Origin: DASTPP01 sp035762175
GTDB taxonomy: Bacteria; Myxococcota_A; Polyangia; Polyangiales; Polyangiaceae
DNA length: 39,290 bases
NCBI GenBank assembly: GCA_035762175.1
Contig: DASTPP010000275.1
Location: forward strand, 1-39,290
Reading direction: 5' to 3'
The notes beneath the pieces were generated by a model that saw only the letters and a program-made list of their open reading frames with translations, had not been told where the DNA came from and made no database searches. The translations under genes were made by a program, and so were the position numbers. Below are positions 1-9,883 of this stretch, in pieces (the stretch's first letter is position 1; every line of letters begins with the position of its first letter).

Positions 1-1
1 G

Positions 2-562
2 GCCGGCACCGGCGGCGCGGCCGGCCAGGGCGGCTCGGGCGGCGGGGCGGGCGCGGGCGGCGGGGCCGGCGCGAGCGGCGCCGGCGGCGCCGGCGGGGCG
101 GGCGGCGCGGGCAGCCCCTGCGGGGGCATCGGCGGCCTGCAGTGCGACGCCTCCTCGTACTGCGACTACCCGCTCGACAACTGCGGCGCGAGCGACGCGC
201 TCGGCACCTGCAAGGCCCGGCCGGCCAGCTGCACCGGCGAAGTCGCGCCCGTCTGCACCTGCGCCGGCACCGTGGCCAACAACGCCTGCGAGGCCGCCCG
301 CGTCGGCAGCGACGTCTCGCTCGTCAACACCTGCGCCCCCCCCGAAGGCACCTTCGCCTGCGGGGCCCAGTTCTGCGAGACGGCCGCGCAGTACTGCCAG
401 CGCACGACGTCCGACGTCGGCGGCGAGCCCGACAGCTTCTCCTGCCGCGGCCTGCCCTCCACGTGCAGCGTCGTCAACTGCGCCTGCCTGGCGGGCGAGG
501 TCTGCGGCGACCAGTGCGCCCCCACCGGCGGGGGCCTGACCCTCACCTGCCCCGGCGGCTGA
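2..562 (+). CDS. Cys-rich secreted protein with Gly/Ala linker and Kazal-like region (5' truncated)
   Basis: The reading frame is open from the window edge, so the N-terminus, and probably a signal peptide or lipobox, lies outside. Visible residues 1-39 are an almost pure Gly/Ala linker of the kind common in exported myxobacterial proteins. From C40 follows a Cys-rich region of 18 cysteines. The stretch YCDYPLDNCG then RPASC then PVCTCAGTVANNAC (about residues 53-96) resembles the Kazal-like protease-inhibitor repeat found in many myxobacterial secreted proteins, although the usual CGCDGKTY core is altered to CTCAGTV. A second Cys cluster (residues 120-183) ends in a CPGG C-terminus. By inference it is cell-surface or periplasmic, stabilised by disulfides; its target is unknown. 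It could equally be a generic Cys-rich adhesion or binding domain. Confidence 0.75.
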   Translation, partial: AGTGGAAGQGGSGGGAGAGGGAGASGAGGAGGAGGAGSPCGGIGGLQCDASSYCDYPLDNCGASDALGTCKARPASCTGEVAPVCTCAGTVANNACEAARVGSDVSLVNTCAPPEGTFACGAQFCETAAQYCQRTTSDVGGEPDSFSCRGLPSTCSVVNCACLAGEVCGDQCAPTGGGLTLTCPGG

Positions 563-573
563 GCCCCCCGCGC

Positions 574-753
574 TCAGCGCGACAGCGATCGGGCCACCGC
601 GCCCATGAGATCGACGAAGCCCTCGTCGCCCTGCCGGTTGCTCCCCAGCAAGCGCAGGGTCACCCCCTCGGGCAGCCGCAGAATGTATTCGATGCTCTGG
701 GTCGACGCGCCGCCCTCGGGGGTGAAGTTCGCCACCGCCCGTATCTCGTTCAC
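574..753 (-). pseudogene. C-terminal remnant of an unrecognised gene
   Basis: The minus strand reads a convincing protein end, from VNEIRAVANFTPEGG to DLMGAVARSLSR and then TGA at 574-576. Codon use is good (G/C third positions), but no plausible start or ribosome binding site precedes it apart from a GTG at 753-751, and upstream of that the frame turns into Pro/Arg/Ser-rich noise. I read it as the surviving 3' end of a longer gene. It lies tail-to-tail with the Cys-rich gene ending at 562. A genuine 59-residue GTG-started protein cannot be excluded. Confidence 0.45.
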
Positions 754-1103
754 CGGGGGGCAAGGGCGGGGCGAGTGGAGCGATTCCGGTTCGTGGGCAG
801 GGTGAGGGCGGGTCGGCAGGCCCGCCGGGGCCCGGACGAGGGCGGGTAGTCGACCCGCCGGGTTCAAAAACCTGGTATCCCAGACGCCGATGCGGGGCCC
901 CTCTACTCTGGCCGAAGGTACGCCGATGGCACGCGGCCCCGCGGCGTCGGGCGGGCGGGCGGCCGGCGACAAGGTGGTCGAGGGGCTCGGGGGGCTGCCC
1001 GACCACGACCTCGTCGTTTTGCAGCCCGCTTCGAGCCAGTGATACAGGCCGAGGGCGACGCGCGCCGCCCCGGCAGACACCGTCTGCGCAAGGAGACCCC
1101 GTC
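754..1103. other. Intergenic gap before the AKGG-tail gene
   Basis: No supported gene here. A 38-codon plus-strand ORF (926-1042) has a weak AAGG upstream but no recognisable product. A perfect 6-bp stem with a 3-nt loop (GCAGAC at 1073-1078, GTCTGC at 1082-1087) ends three bases before the AAGGAG ribosome binding site at 1090-1095, so it could act as an operator or a translational hairpin for the following gene. Confidence 0.4.
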
Positions 1104-2489
1104 ATGCCCGTGTATACGCTCCGTGGTCCTCGCAAGCCGAAGAGACCCGAAGACCTCGACGCCCTCGACCGACAGCGCGTGATGGTCGCGGGCGAACTGT
1201 ACGACGGCGAGAGGCTGCCGCTCGCGAAGCGCCTCTCGACCGAAGACGACGGGAGCGAGACCTGGGCGCCCCTGCGCGACGAGTTCTTCGAGATCTGGCA
1301 GGTCTTCGTCGACGGCGAGCACACGTACGACGTTTGGCACTACATGGTCGACAGCGGGACGATCTTCCACGCGCGGTCGCAGAAGGTGTTCGGCGAGATC
1401 ATCCAGTTTGGCTTCGGCGGCCCGGGCGGCTCGCCCAACGCGATCGCCGACGAGATCGAGAAGGCGTACAACGCGGCGAAGAACCCGTCGAAGCGGGCCG
1501 GGGCGGCCGCCGCGAAGAAGCCCGCGGCGAAGGCCCCGGCGGCGAACGGCGGGGCGGCGGCCGCGCCGGCCGCCGCGTCGGCCGCGCCCGCCGCCAAGGG
1601 CGGCGCGGCGGCGCGAGAGGGCGCAGCAGCGGCGGCGCACGCCAACGGCACGACGGCGGCGAAGGGCGGCGCGACGAGCGCGACGAACGCGACGTTTGGC
1701 CCGTCGAGCGCGGCGGCGAAGTCGGGCCCCACGAGCGCGACGGCGGCGAAGTCGGGCCCGTCCAGCGCGGCGGCGAAGGGCGGTGCGGCGAGCGCGCCCG
1801 CCGCCGGGGGCGCCACGGCGAAGGCGCCGGGCGCGAACGGCAGGGCGGCCGCGAAGGGGGCGGCCAAGGGCGGCGAGCCCACGAGAGCGGCAGCCTCGAA
1901 GGGCGGCGAGCCCACGAAGGCGGCGGCCAAGGGCGGCGCGGCGCGAGCCCCCGGGGCGAACGGCGGCGCGGCCGCGACGGCCGCGAAGGGCGGCGCGGGC
2001 AAGGCCCCTCCGACGAACGGCCGCGCCGCGAAGCCGGCGGCGGCCAAAGGCGGCACGGCGAAGGGGCCGGCGGCGAAGGGCGGCGCGGCCGCAGCGACGA
2101 GGGGCGGCCCGGCGAGCGCAGCGAAGGGCGGCGCGGGGGCGAAGGGCGGCGCGACCGCGGCGGCCGCGAAGGGGCGCAGCGCGGCGAAGGCGGCGACCAC
2201 GAAGGGGCGCAGCGCGGCGCAGACGGCGGTCGCCAAGGCCGACCGCTCGGCGCGCGCGGCGGCAAAGGGGGCCGCGGCGACGTCGCCGGCCGCGAGAGGC
2301 AGCGCCGCGAAGGGCAGCGCCGCGAAGGGCAGCGCCGCGAAGGGCGGCGGGGCGAAGGCGGCGAGCGCGAAGGGCGGCACGGCGAAGGCGCCCGCGGCGA
2401 AGGGCGGCGCGAAGAAGGCGGCGAAGGGCGGGGCACCGAAGGCGCCGAGCGCGAAGGGCGGCGCGAAGAGGGCGGTCGCCGCGAGGTAA
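1104..2489 (+). CDS. Protein with unknown globular N-domain and histone-H1-like AKGG-rich tail
   Basis: 461 residues. ATG 1104 is preceded by AAGGAG at 1090-1095. Residues 1-130 are a normal acidic/aromatic sequence (for example EFFEIWQVFVDGEHTYDVWH) that I do not recognise. From about residue 131 to the end the protein is low-complexity Ala/Lys/Gly with dozens of AKGG, AKGS and AKAP motifs, closing in KRAVAAR. Such tails resemble bacterial histone-H1-like proteins and other Lys/Ala-rich nucleic-acid-binding tails. By inference it binds DNA or RNA through the tail, with the N-domain giving specificity. The tail DNA contains perfect 15-bp tandem copies, so its length is probably variable between strains. 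The G/C bias leaves other frames open over the same stretch, but only this one has a good ribosome binding site and a globular domain. Confidence 0.85.
   Translation: MPVYTLRGPRKPKRPEDLDALDRQRVMVAGELYDGERLPLAKRLSTEDDGSETWAPLRDEFFEIWQVFVDGEHTYDVWHYMVDSGTIFHARSQKVFGEIIQFGFGGPGGSPNAIADEIEKAYNAAKNPSKRAGAAAAKKPAAKAPAANGGAAAAPAAASAAPAAKGGAAAREGAAAAAHANGTTAAKGGATSATNATFGPSSAAAKSGPTSATAAKSGPSSAAAKGGAASAPAAGGATAKAPGANGRAAAKGAAKGGEPTRAAASKGGEPTKAAAKGGAARAPGANGGAAATAAKGGAGKAPPTNGRAAKPAAAKGGTAKGPAAKGGAAAATRGGPASAAKGGAGAKGGATAAAAKGRSAAKAATTKGRSAAQTAVAKADRSARAAAKGAAATSPAARGSAAKGSAAKGSAAKGGGAKAASAKGGTAKAPAAKGGAKKAAKGGAPKAPSAKGGAKRAVAAR
2298..2342 (+). repeat. Three perfect 15-bp tandem copies inside the AKGG tail
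   Basis: The unit GGCAGCGCCGCGAAG occurs at 2298-2312, 2313-2327 and 2328-2342 without mismatch and encodes GSAAK three times. Perfect identity in an otherwise diverged repeat tract points to recent slippage or unequal exchange. Confidence 0.9.
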
Positions 2490-2597
2490 GGGGCTCGACG
2501 CGGCCTTGCCTCGTCGGCCGGCCCTGCCGGCCTCGCCCCCGGCGCGAGCGGCGGGGGCCTCTGCGTCCGGCCCGGGGTGTGCGAAGATCGCCGGCCG

Positions 2598-3506
2598 ATG
2601 GACTTCGTCGCCGTGCAATGCCCCCACTGCTCGTCCACCAAGGTCGCCGAGTACGACGGGCGGCATTACCGCTGCGGGCACTGCGGCTCGATGTTCTTGC
2701 GCGCGACGACGGGGCCCGGCGAGCCCCCCGCCCCGCCGCCGGCGAAGAAAGCGAGCCCGGCGCCCTGGGTGGCGCTGGCGCTGATCGTGCCGCTCGGGCT
2801 CGTCGGGCTCGCGGGCGCGACGGGCGGCGTCTTGTACCTGACGAAGCGCCGATCGGCGGTGGCGCCCGGCCCGCGGACACCCCTGCCGCACCGCCCTCCG
2901 AACACCGTGAGCGCGCCGGCGCCCGAGCCGCCCAAGGCGCGGCTCGCGTCGGTGCGCGAGGGGCGCACGATCGTCAAGGGCGCGTTCTGGCTCGTGTCCT
3001 ACGAGAACGTCGGCAAGACGCCGATCGGCCGCCCCTCGGTGCGGGTGAGCCTCTTCGACGCCGCGGGGCGCCGGCTGACCGAACAGCAGGGCTGGGCGAG
3101 GCGGCAGATCTTGCCGCCGGGCGAGTCGACGGTGGTGCTGGTCAGCGTGCCCGACGTGCCCGCCTTCGCGCGTTCGGAGGTGGCGCCGCAGGAGCCCGAG
3201 GCGCCCCAGGGCTGGGAGAAAGAAGCGGGGGTGTCGGTCGCCGAGTTCACCGTGCAGCCCAGGGGCAGCTCGGCGGACGTCGTCGGCACGGTGAAGAACG
3301 ACGGCGCCTCGACGCTGCGCTTCGTGCAGGCGGTCGTCGTCGGCCGGGGCGCGGACGGCACCCCGGTGTCGTACGGCGACGGGTACGCGTCGGTCAAAGA
3401 GCTCGCCCCGAGGGCCTCGTCGGGCTTCAAAGTCTCGCTCGGCACCTGGCAGATCGAGCCGCCCCTGCGCTACGAGGTGTTCGCCGTCGGCAGGCCCCGC
3501 GACTGA
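2598..3506 (+). CDS. Zinc-ribbon, single-TM protein with extracytoplasmic beta-domain
   Basis: 302 residues from ATG 2598; a GTG seven codons upstream (2577) is possible but adds nothing conserved. The start MDFVAVQCPHCSS with a later CGHCG gives a CxxC-CxxC zinc ribbon (about residues 8-29). A Pro/Ala linker and a hydrophobic helix (WVALALIVPLGLVG and on, about residues 55-82) follow. The rest is rich in beta-strand patterns (for example FWLVSYENVGKTPIG, and later VVGTVKNDG) resembling FxLYD-type or other Ig-like repeats seen after zinc ribbons in bacterial membrane proteins. By inference it is an inner-membrane protein with the ribbon in the cytoplasm and the beta-domain outside. Function unknown. 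The downstream hairpin at 3622-3641 may end the transcript. Confidence 0.8.
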   Translation: MDFVAVQCPHCSSTKVAEYDGRHYRCGHCGSMFLRATTGPGEPPAPPPAKKASPAPWVALALIVPLGLVGLAGATGGVLYLTKRRSAVAPGPRTPLPHRPPNTVSAPAPEPPKARLASVREGRTIVKGAFWLVSYENVGKTPIGRPSVRVSLFDAAGRRLTEQQGWARRQILPPGESTVVLVSVPDVPAFARSEVAPQEPEAPQGWEKEAGVSVAEFTVQPRGSSADVVGTVKNDGASTLRFVQAVVVGRGADGTPVSYGDGYASVKELAPRASSGFKVSLGTWQIEPPLRYEVFAVGRPRD

Positions 3507-3621
3507 GAGCGAGCGCCTTTCCCCTCCGGCCGCCATGAAAAGGCCGTGGCGAAGACGGCGCGGGCGAGGTATTCTACGTGTGTTTCTTCTGCGAATCTAC
3601 TGCGCGACGTGGGCTTGATTT

Positions 3622-3641
3622 CCCGCTCAAGGTCGAGCGGG
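3622..3641. terminator. Hairpin between convergent genes, no U-tract
   Basis: CCCGCTC at 3622-3628 pairs with GAGCGGG at 3635-3641 across a 6-nt loop. It sits between the convergent ends of the zinc-ribbon gene (3506) and the histidine kinase (3657). No T-run follows on either strand, so a role in bidirectional termination is only a guess. Confidence 0.35.
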
Positions 3642-3656
3642 CCGGGCGGGCCGGGC

Positions 3657-5618
3657 TCAGCGCGCGATGAGGGCGGCGAGCGCCGCGAGCAGCTCGCTCG
3701 CCTCGACGGGCTTGGCGACGTGCAGTTGAAAGCCCGCCCGCAGCGCCGCCGTGCGGTCCTCGCTGCGGGCGTAGGCGGTCAGGGCGAGGGCCGGGGTGCG
3801 CCCGCCCTCGGCCGCGGGCAGGGCCCGCACGCGGCGCAGGAGCGCGTAGCCGTCGTCGCCCGGCATGCCGACGTCGCTGACGATCGCGTCGAAGCGCCCC
3901 CGCCGCACGAGCTCGAGCGCCTCGGCCGCGCCCGGCGCGGCCGTCACCTCGGCGCCGCACTGGCCGAGCAGGTAGGCGAGCAGGTCGCGCGTGTCGGACT
4001 CGTCGTCGACGACGAGCACGCGCAGGCCCCGGAGCTCGGGCGGGCAGTCGAAGGGCTGCGGGCCGGCCCCGCCGGCGGGGGCCTCGGTCGCCGGGGCCCG
4101 GTCGGCGCGCAGGGGGGCGGTCGGCAGGCGGACGACGAAGGTCGCGCCCCGCCCGGGGCCGTCGCTCTTCGCCTCGACGGTGCCGCCGTGCAGCTCGACG
4201 AGCGAGCGCACGATGGCGAGGCCGAGGCCGAGGCCGCCGTACTGGCGGGCGGTGCCGCCGTCGGCCTGGCGGAAGCGGTCGAAGACGTGGGGCAAGAACT
4301 CGGGCTCGATGCCGCGGCCGGTGTCGGCGACGGCCACCTCGACGTACGATTGCTCGCGCCGCAGGCGCACCTGCACCCGGCCGCCCCGGGGGGTGAACTT
4401 GACGGCGTTCGAGAGCAGGTTCCACACGATCTGCTGCAGCCGGCCCTCGTCGCCGACGACGGTGGCGTGCGAGTCGAGCACCGGCTGCAGCCGGACGCCC
4501 TTCGCCTCGGCGGCCGGGCGCAGGGCCTCGAGGGCGGCCTCGACGACGCGCACCATCTCGAGCGGCCCGACGCTCAGGACGAGCTTGCCCTGCACGATGC
4601 GGCTCAAGTCGAGCAGGTCGTCGATGAGGCGGGCCTGCACGCGGGCGTTGCGCTCGACCGTCTCGAGGGCGCGGGCCCGCTGGGCCTCGGACACGGCGCC
4701 CGTGCGCAGGAGGTTCGCCCAGCCGAGGATGGCGTTGAGGGGCGTCCGGAGCTCGTGCGAGAGCGTGCTCAGGAACTCGTCCTTCGCCCGCCCCGCCGCC
4801 TCGGCCACCCGGCGCGCCTCCTCGGCGCCCGCGAGCAGCGCCTCGCGCTCGGCCTCGGCCCGCTTGCGGTCGCCGACGTCGAGGGCGAGGCTGACGATGC
4901 CGAGCACGGCGCCGTCGGGCCCGACGTGCGGCGTGTACGTCGCCTCGACCCAGCGCACGAGCCCGGTGGCGTACTTGAGCTCGGTCGTGAAGCGCACGAT
5001 CTCGCCGGCGAACGCGGCCGCGAGGCGCGGCTTGAGGACCTCGTAGGCCGCGTCGCCCAGCACCTCGCGCACGGTCTTGCCGACGATGGCCGAGGCGGGG
5101 CGCTCGAACCACGCCTCGTAGACGGCGTTGACGAAGTGGTAGCGCTCGTCGACGCCGACGTAGGCGATGAGCGCGGGCACCGCGTTGCTCACGGTGCCGA
5201 GCAGGCCCTCCTGGCGGCGCACCCGCTCGGCGAGCGCCGCGGCCTCGCGGCGGGCGAGCGCCCGCTCGGTCACGTCGCGGAGGGTGACGACGGCGCCGCC
5301 CTCGGCGTCGGGCGCGATGGACGCCTCGTACCAGGCGTCGGGCGGCCCGCGCCGCGCCTCGAAGTGCGCGGGCCCGCCGGCCGCGAGCGCGGCGCGAAAG
5401 CGCGCCTCCCACGCGGGGCCGGCCGGGCCGGGCAGGGCCTCGAAGGGCGGGCACCCCAGGCACCGTTCGGGCGGCCGCCCCAGCAGGCGCGCCGCGGCCG
5501 GGTTGACGTAGGTGCAGCGGCCCTCGCCGTCGAGCGCGAGCACGCCGTCGCGTGAGGCCGCCAGCAGCACCGCCAGGTGCGCGGGCGAGAGGGGGTCCGT
5601 TCCGGCCATTGGCGTCAT
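3657..5618 (-). CDS. Hybrid sensor histidine kinase (PAS-PAS-HisKA-HATPase-REC)
   Basis: 653 residues, with no membrane segment, so a cytoplasmic sensor. Two PAS-type sensory regions (about residues 12-120 and 140-255) each end in the linker typical of PAS domains (TLRDVTERALAR, SLALDVGDRKRAEAE). The dimerisation/phosphoacceptor helix has SHELRTPLNAILGW with the phosphorylatable His288. The ATPase domain shows the N-box NLLSNAVKF (400-408), DTGRGI (432-437) and GLGLGLAIV (462-470). A C-terminal receiver domain carries the acidic pair DD538-539, phosphoacceptor Asp582 in SDVGMP, and Lys636. All catalytic residues are present. No partner response regulator or output gene is adjacent, so it is an orphan that probably passes phosphate to an Hpt protein or regulator elsewhere. 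The start at 5618 has a poor ribosome binding site; Met4 (5609) is an alternative. Confidence 0.95.
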   Translation of the reverse strand: MTPMAGTDPLSPAHLAVLLAASRDGVLALDGEGRCTYVNPAAARLLGRPPERCLGCPPFEALPGPAGPAWEARFRAALAAGGPAHFEARRGPPDAWYEASIAPDAEGGAVVTLRDVTERALARREAAALAERVRRQEGLLGTVSNAVPALIAYVGVDERYHFVNAVYEAWFERPASAIVGKTVREVLGDAAYEVLKPRLAAAFAGEIVRFTTELKYATGLVRWVEATYTPHVGPDGAVLGIVSLALDVGDRKRAEAEREALLAGAEEARRVAEAAGRAKDEFLSTLSHELRTPLNAILGWANLLRTGAVSEAQRARALETVERNARVQARLIDDLLDLSRIVQGKLVLSVGPLEMVRVVEAALEALRPAAEAKGVRLQPVLDSHATVVGDEGRLQQIVWNLLSNAVKFTPRGGRVQVRLRREQSYVEVAVADTGRGIEPEFLPHVFDRFRQADGGTARQYGGLGLGLAIVRSLVELHGGTVEAKSDGPGRGATFVVRLPTAPLRADRAPATEAPAGGAGPQPFDCPPELRGLRVLVVDDESDTRDLLAYLLGQCGAEVTAAPGAAEALELVRRGRFDAIVSDVGMPGDDGYALLRRVRALPAAEGGRTPALALTAYARSEDRTAALRAGFQLHVAKPVEASELLAALAALIAR

Positions 5619-5859
5619 GTCTTACCTAGCCTCGCCGCGCCCGGCCTACGAGGGGCAAGGCGCTTCGAGCCCCCCGGCGGGCCGCCCCGGCGCGGGGCCG
5701 GGCCGCGGGGGCGCCCGGGCCAACGAGAGCGACGGCAACGCGGGCGCCGAGCTCGCCCCGGCGGCCGTCGGCGACTCGAAGCCGCCGCACGAGATCGCCG
5801 GCGAGGCCGACGCCGACACCCTCACCGGGACGCTAGGCGACCGGTTCTTCTTGCTCTAG
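5617..5859 (+). CDS. Small low-complexity hypothetical protein (doubtful)
   Basis: An 80-codon frame from ATG 5617 overlaps the divergent kinase start by 2 bp. The second half (from ANESDGNAGAEL to DRFFLL) has strong G/C third positions and A in second positions, as real genes here do; the first half is Gly/Pro-rich. No ribosome binding site and no recognised family. It may be a remnant or a chance open frame in the gap between the kinase and the hydrolase. Confidence 0.3.
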   Translation: MSYLASPRPAYEGQGASSPPAGRPGAGPGRGGARANESDGNAGAELAPAAVGDSKPPHEIAGEADADTLTGTLGDRFFLL

Positions 5860-5900
5860 CCTGGGGCCCCCCGGGGCGCCCCGCCCCGGGCCCCCCGGGC

Positions 5901-6836
5901 ATGAACCTCCTCGTCACGCTCGCCGCAACCCTCGCCGCCCTGCTCGCGCTGCGCCACTGGCTCTTGCACCGCGAGTGGGCGCGGCGGCAGGCCGAGCCCT
6001 TCGACGGGGTCGTCTACCAAGTCGGCAAGGCGGCCGTGGCCGAGCGGCGCTGCGAGAGCCCGCGCGCCACGGTGCTCGCCGTGCACGGCTTCATCGAGGA
6101 CGTTCGCTACTTCCTGCACTTCTACGACGACCCGGCCGTCCAGCTCATCGCGCTGACGAGCTGCGACTACCACGTCGCCGTCGGCGACCCGCCGCACGAG
6201 CGGCCCGACTGGGCCCGCGCCCCGGACGCGCCGCCGGGCAGCATCGAGTACGACGCGGCGGTGCTCGTGCAGGCGCTCGAGCACCTGCCCCGCTCGCGCC
6301 ACGTCCGCGTGCACGGCCACTCGCGGGGCGGGGCCGTGGTGCTCGAGGCGGCGTCGATGCGGCCCGACCTCTTCGAGGGGGTCGAGGTCTTGCTCGAGGC
6401 CCCGGTCTTGCCCGGCGCCCGCCTCTACCGCGCGCCGACGGCGCTCGAGCTCTGGCTGCTCGCCTTCGTCGTGCCGGCCTGGCGCCTGCGGCCCGTCAGC
6501 CCCTTCAACCGCGAGGCCTTCGGCTCGCTCGACCACCCCCGCAAGCGCGCGCACGTCGAGGCCATGCCCTTCAACGTCAAGCGGGCCGCCACGATAGTCG
6601 CCAACCTGCTGTGGATGCGCGCGTGGATGGGCGCGCGCGACGCGTCGATCTACGAGAACGTCGCGCGCGGCTTCGTCGTCGTGGCCGGCCTCGACAAGGT
6701 GCTCGACGCCCGGTCGATGCTCGAGAGCGCGCGGCGGGCGGGGGGCCGGCTCGAGGTGCTCGAAATCGAGGGCAGCAGCCACTTTCCGCTGCTCGACGCG
6801 CCCGAGCGCATTCCGCCGCTCGAGCCCGCGCGCTGA
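5901..6836 (+). CDS. Membrane-anchored alpha/beta hydrolase
   Basis: 311 residues from ATG 5901; the open frame extends upstream to 5577, but only the part from 5901 has protein-like sequence, beginning with a hydrophobic N-terminal segment (residues 1-22) that acts as a membrane anchor or signal. The alpha/beta-hydrolase fold is shown by the oxyanion motif VHGF (61-64), the nucleophile elbow GHSRGG with Ser141, a candidate acid Asp265 in AGLDKVLDA, and the catalytic His294 in GSSHFPLLD. The lid region (about 175-250) is Trp-rich and basic, suggesting a hydrophobic ester or lipid substrate, which is an inference. CTAGCCT at 5856-5862, a candidate -10 element, lies about 40 bp upstream. Confidence 0.9.
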   Translation: MNLLVTLAATLAALLALRHWLLHREWARRQAEPFDGVVYQVGKAAVAERRCESPRATVLAVHGFIEDVRYFLHFYDDPAVQLIALTSCDYHVAVGDPPHERPDWARAPDAPPGSIEYDAAVLVQALEHLPRSRHVRVHGHSRGGAVVLEAASMRPDLFEGVEVLLEAPVLPGARLYRAPTALELWLLAFVVPAWRLRPVSPFNREAFGSLDHPRKRAHVEAMPFNVKRAATIVANLLWMRAWMGARDASIYENVARGFVVVAGLDKVLDARSMLESARRAGGRLEVLEIEGSSHFPLLDAPERIPPLEPAR

Positions 6837-6849
6837 GGCCGGCGCTCGT

Positions 6850-7146
6850 TCAGGCGAGGCGGGCGCGCTCGACCTCGACGAAGCGGGCCTCGAAGAGCCA
6901 GCCGGCGCTCACGACGACGAGCGAGAGGGCGGCCGCCCAGGCGGGCAGGGTGCCGCTGAGGCAGGCGCCGAGGGCCCCGGCGGCCCCGAAGGACAGCAGC
7001 GCGACGCCGGCGCGCGTGCGGCGGGGCACGGAGCGCTTGGCGAGGCGCACGCCACACTGCTCGCAGCGCAACGAGTGGCCGGGCGGGGTCGAGATGACGA
7101 GCGAATGCCGGAGCGTGCGGCGGCGGTCGCAAAGGGAACAGCGCAT
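6850..7146 (-). CDS. Small zinc-ribbon membrane protein
   Basis: 98 residues. The start MRCSLCDRRR and the later CEQCG form a CxxC...CxxC zinc ribbon (about residues 3-31). Two hydrophobic stretches (about 46-63 and 68-85) predict a helical hairpin in the membrane, followed by the charged end FVEVERARLA. It is convergent with the hydrolase (13-bp gap) and divergent from the kinase-SUMF gene across a 345-bp region. Family not recognised; a small membrane zinc-ribbon protein of unknown role is as far as the sequence goes. Confidence 0.7.
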   Translation of the reverse strand: MRCSLCDRRRTLRHSLVISTPPGHSLRCEQCGVRLAKRSVPRRTRAGVALLSFGAAGALGACLSGTLPAWAAALSLVVVSAGWLFEARFVEVERARLA

Positions 7147-7318
7147 GGTCAGTCTCCGAAGGCGGCGCCCCCTCGGGGTCGGCCCGGTTGACGCCGAAAG
7201 AAGGGCAGGCTCGCCCGGGGCGGGCAGAGCTTGGCTTCGGCGGCCGGACCGAACGCGGGGGGGGGCCGAGGTAAGGCCCCCACTCGCCCCCTAGTTGGCC
7301 GGCCAGAGCCGTCTTGAT

Positions 7319-7360
7319 CACGAATTCGGTCGGCGAGCGCCGACCAACGACGGATTCGTG
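7319..7360. promoter_or_regulatory. Two-part hairpin in divergent intergenic region
   Basis: CACGAATTC (7319-7327) pairs with GGATTCGTG (7352-7360), 9 bp including one G-U, and directly inside it GGTCGGCG (7328-7335) pairs perfectly with CGCCGACC (7338-7345); the loop is AG and six bases (7346-7351) bulge on the 3' side. An outer 8-bp inverted repeat GGCTTCGG/CCGAAGCC (7233-7240, 7369-7376) flanks it. It occupies the 345-bp gap between divergent genes at 7146 and 7492. It could be an RNA structure in the kinase leader, an operator or a small repeat element. Nothing else is seen in this gap. Confidence 0.55.
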
Positions 7361-7491
7361 CGGGCGGACCGAAGCCGGAGGGCGGGTGGCGGCGTAGGGG
7401 CCCCCGGGGCGCGGGCCCGCTACCCGCGGGGGCCCGAGCCGCGCTAGCCTCGCTGCCCCGGCACCCGGGGCCCCGAACAAAACCAGGCCCG

Positions 7492-9699
<2,208 letters not shown>

Positions 9700-9740
9700 C
9701 CGGGCGGCCGGGGCCGCAGGGTTTCGGGGGGGGCGCCGTC

Positions 9741-9840
9741 GCGCCCGCGGGCGTCGGGCGTTGACGCGCCCGCGGACGCCGGGCGTTGACGCGCCCGCGG
9801 GCGCCGGACGTTGACGCGCCCGCGAGCGTCAGGCGTTGAC
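9741..9840. repeat. Four tandem 25-bp repeats ending in TTGAC
   Basis: Copies at 9741-9765, 9766-9790, 9791-9815 and 9816-9840, with a partial fifth to about 9852. Each begins GCGCCCGCG and ends TTGAC. The first 14 bases are palindromic (perfectly so in copy 3: GCGCCCGCGGGCGC). All differences between copies are transitions. 25 is not a multiple of 3, so this is not coding. It lies just upstream of the GST-like gene. Confidence 0.9.
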
Positions 9841-9883
9841 GCGCCCACGGGGCGTTTGCATGCGTTGGCCCACCTTGTCAGCG

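Noticed and set aside
574..753. Paralogue of the lipoprotein at 32912-33418
   Set aside because: Only a vague shared ending (DLMG versus ELMG); too little to claim homology.
926..1042. 38-codon plus-strand ORF
   Set aside because: Only a weak AAGG upstream and no similarity; too short to support.
903..3536. Long minus-strand frame opposite the AKGG gene
   Set aside because: Arg/Ala-rich shadow produced by G/C third positions of the plus-strand genes; no domain, no ribosome binding site.
9741..9852. CRISPR-like repeats
   Set aside because: Directly abutting 25-bp units without spacers.
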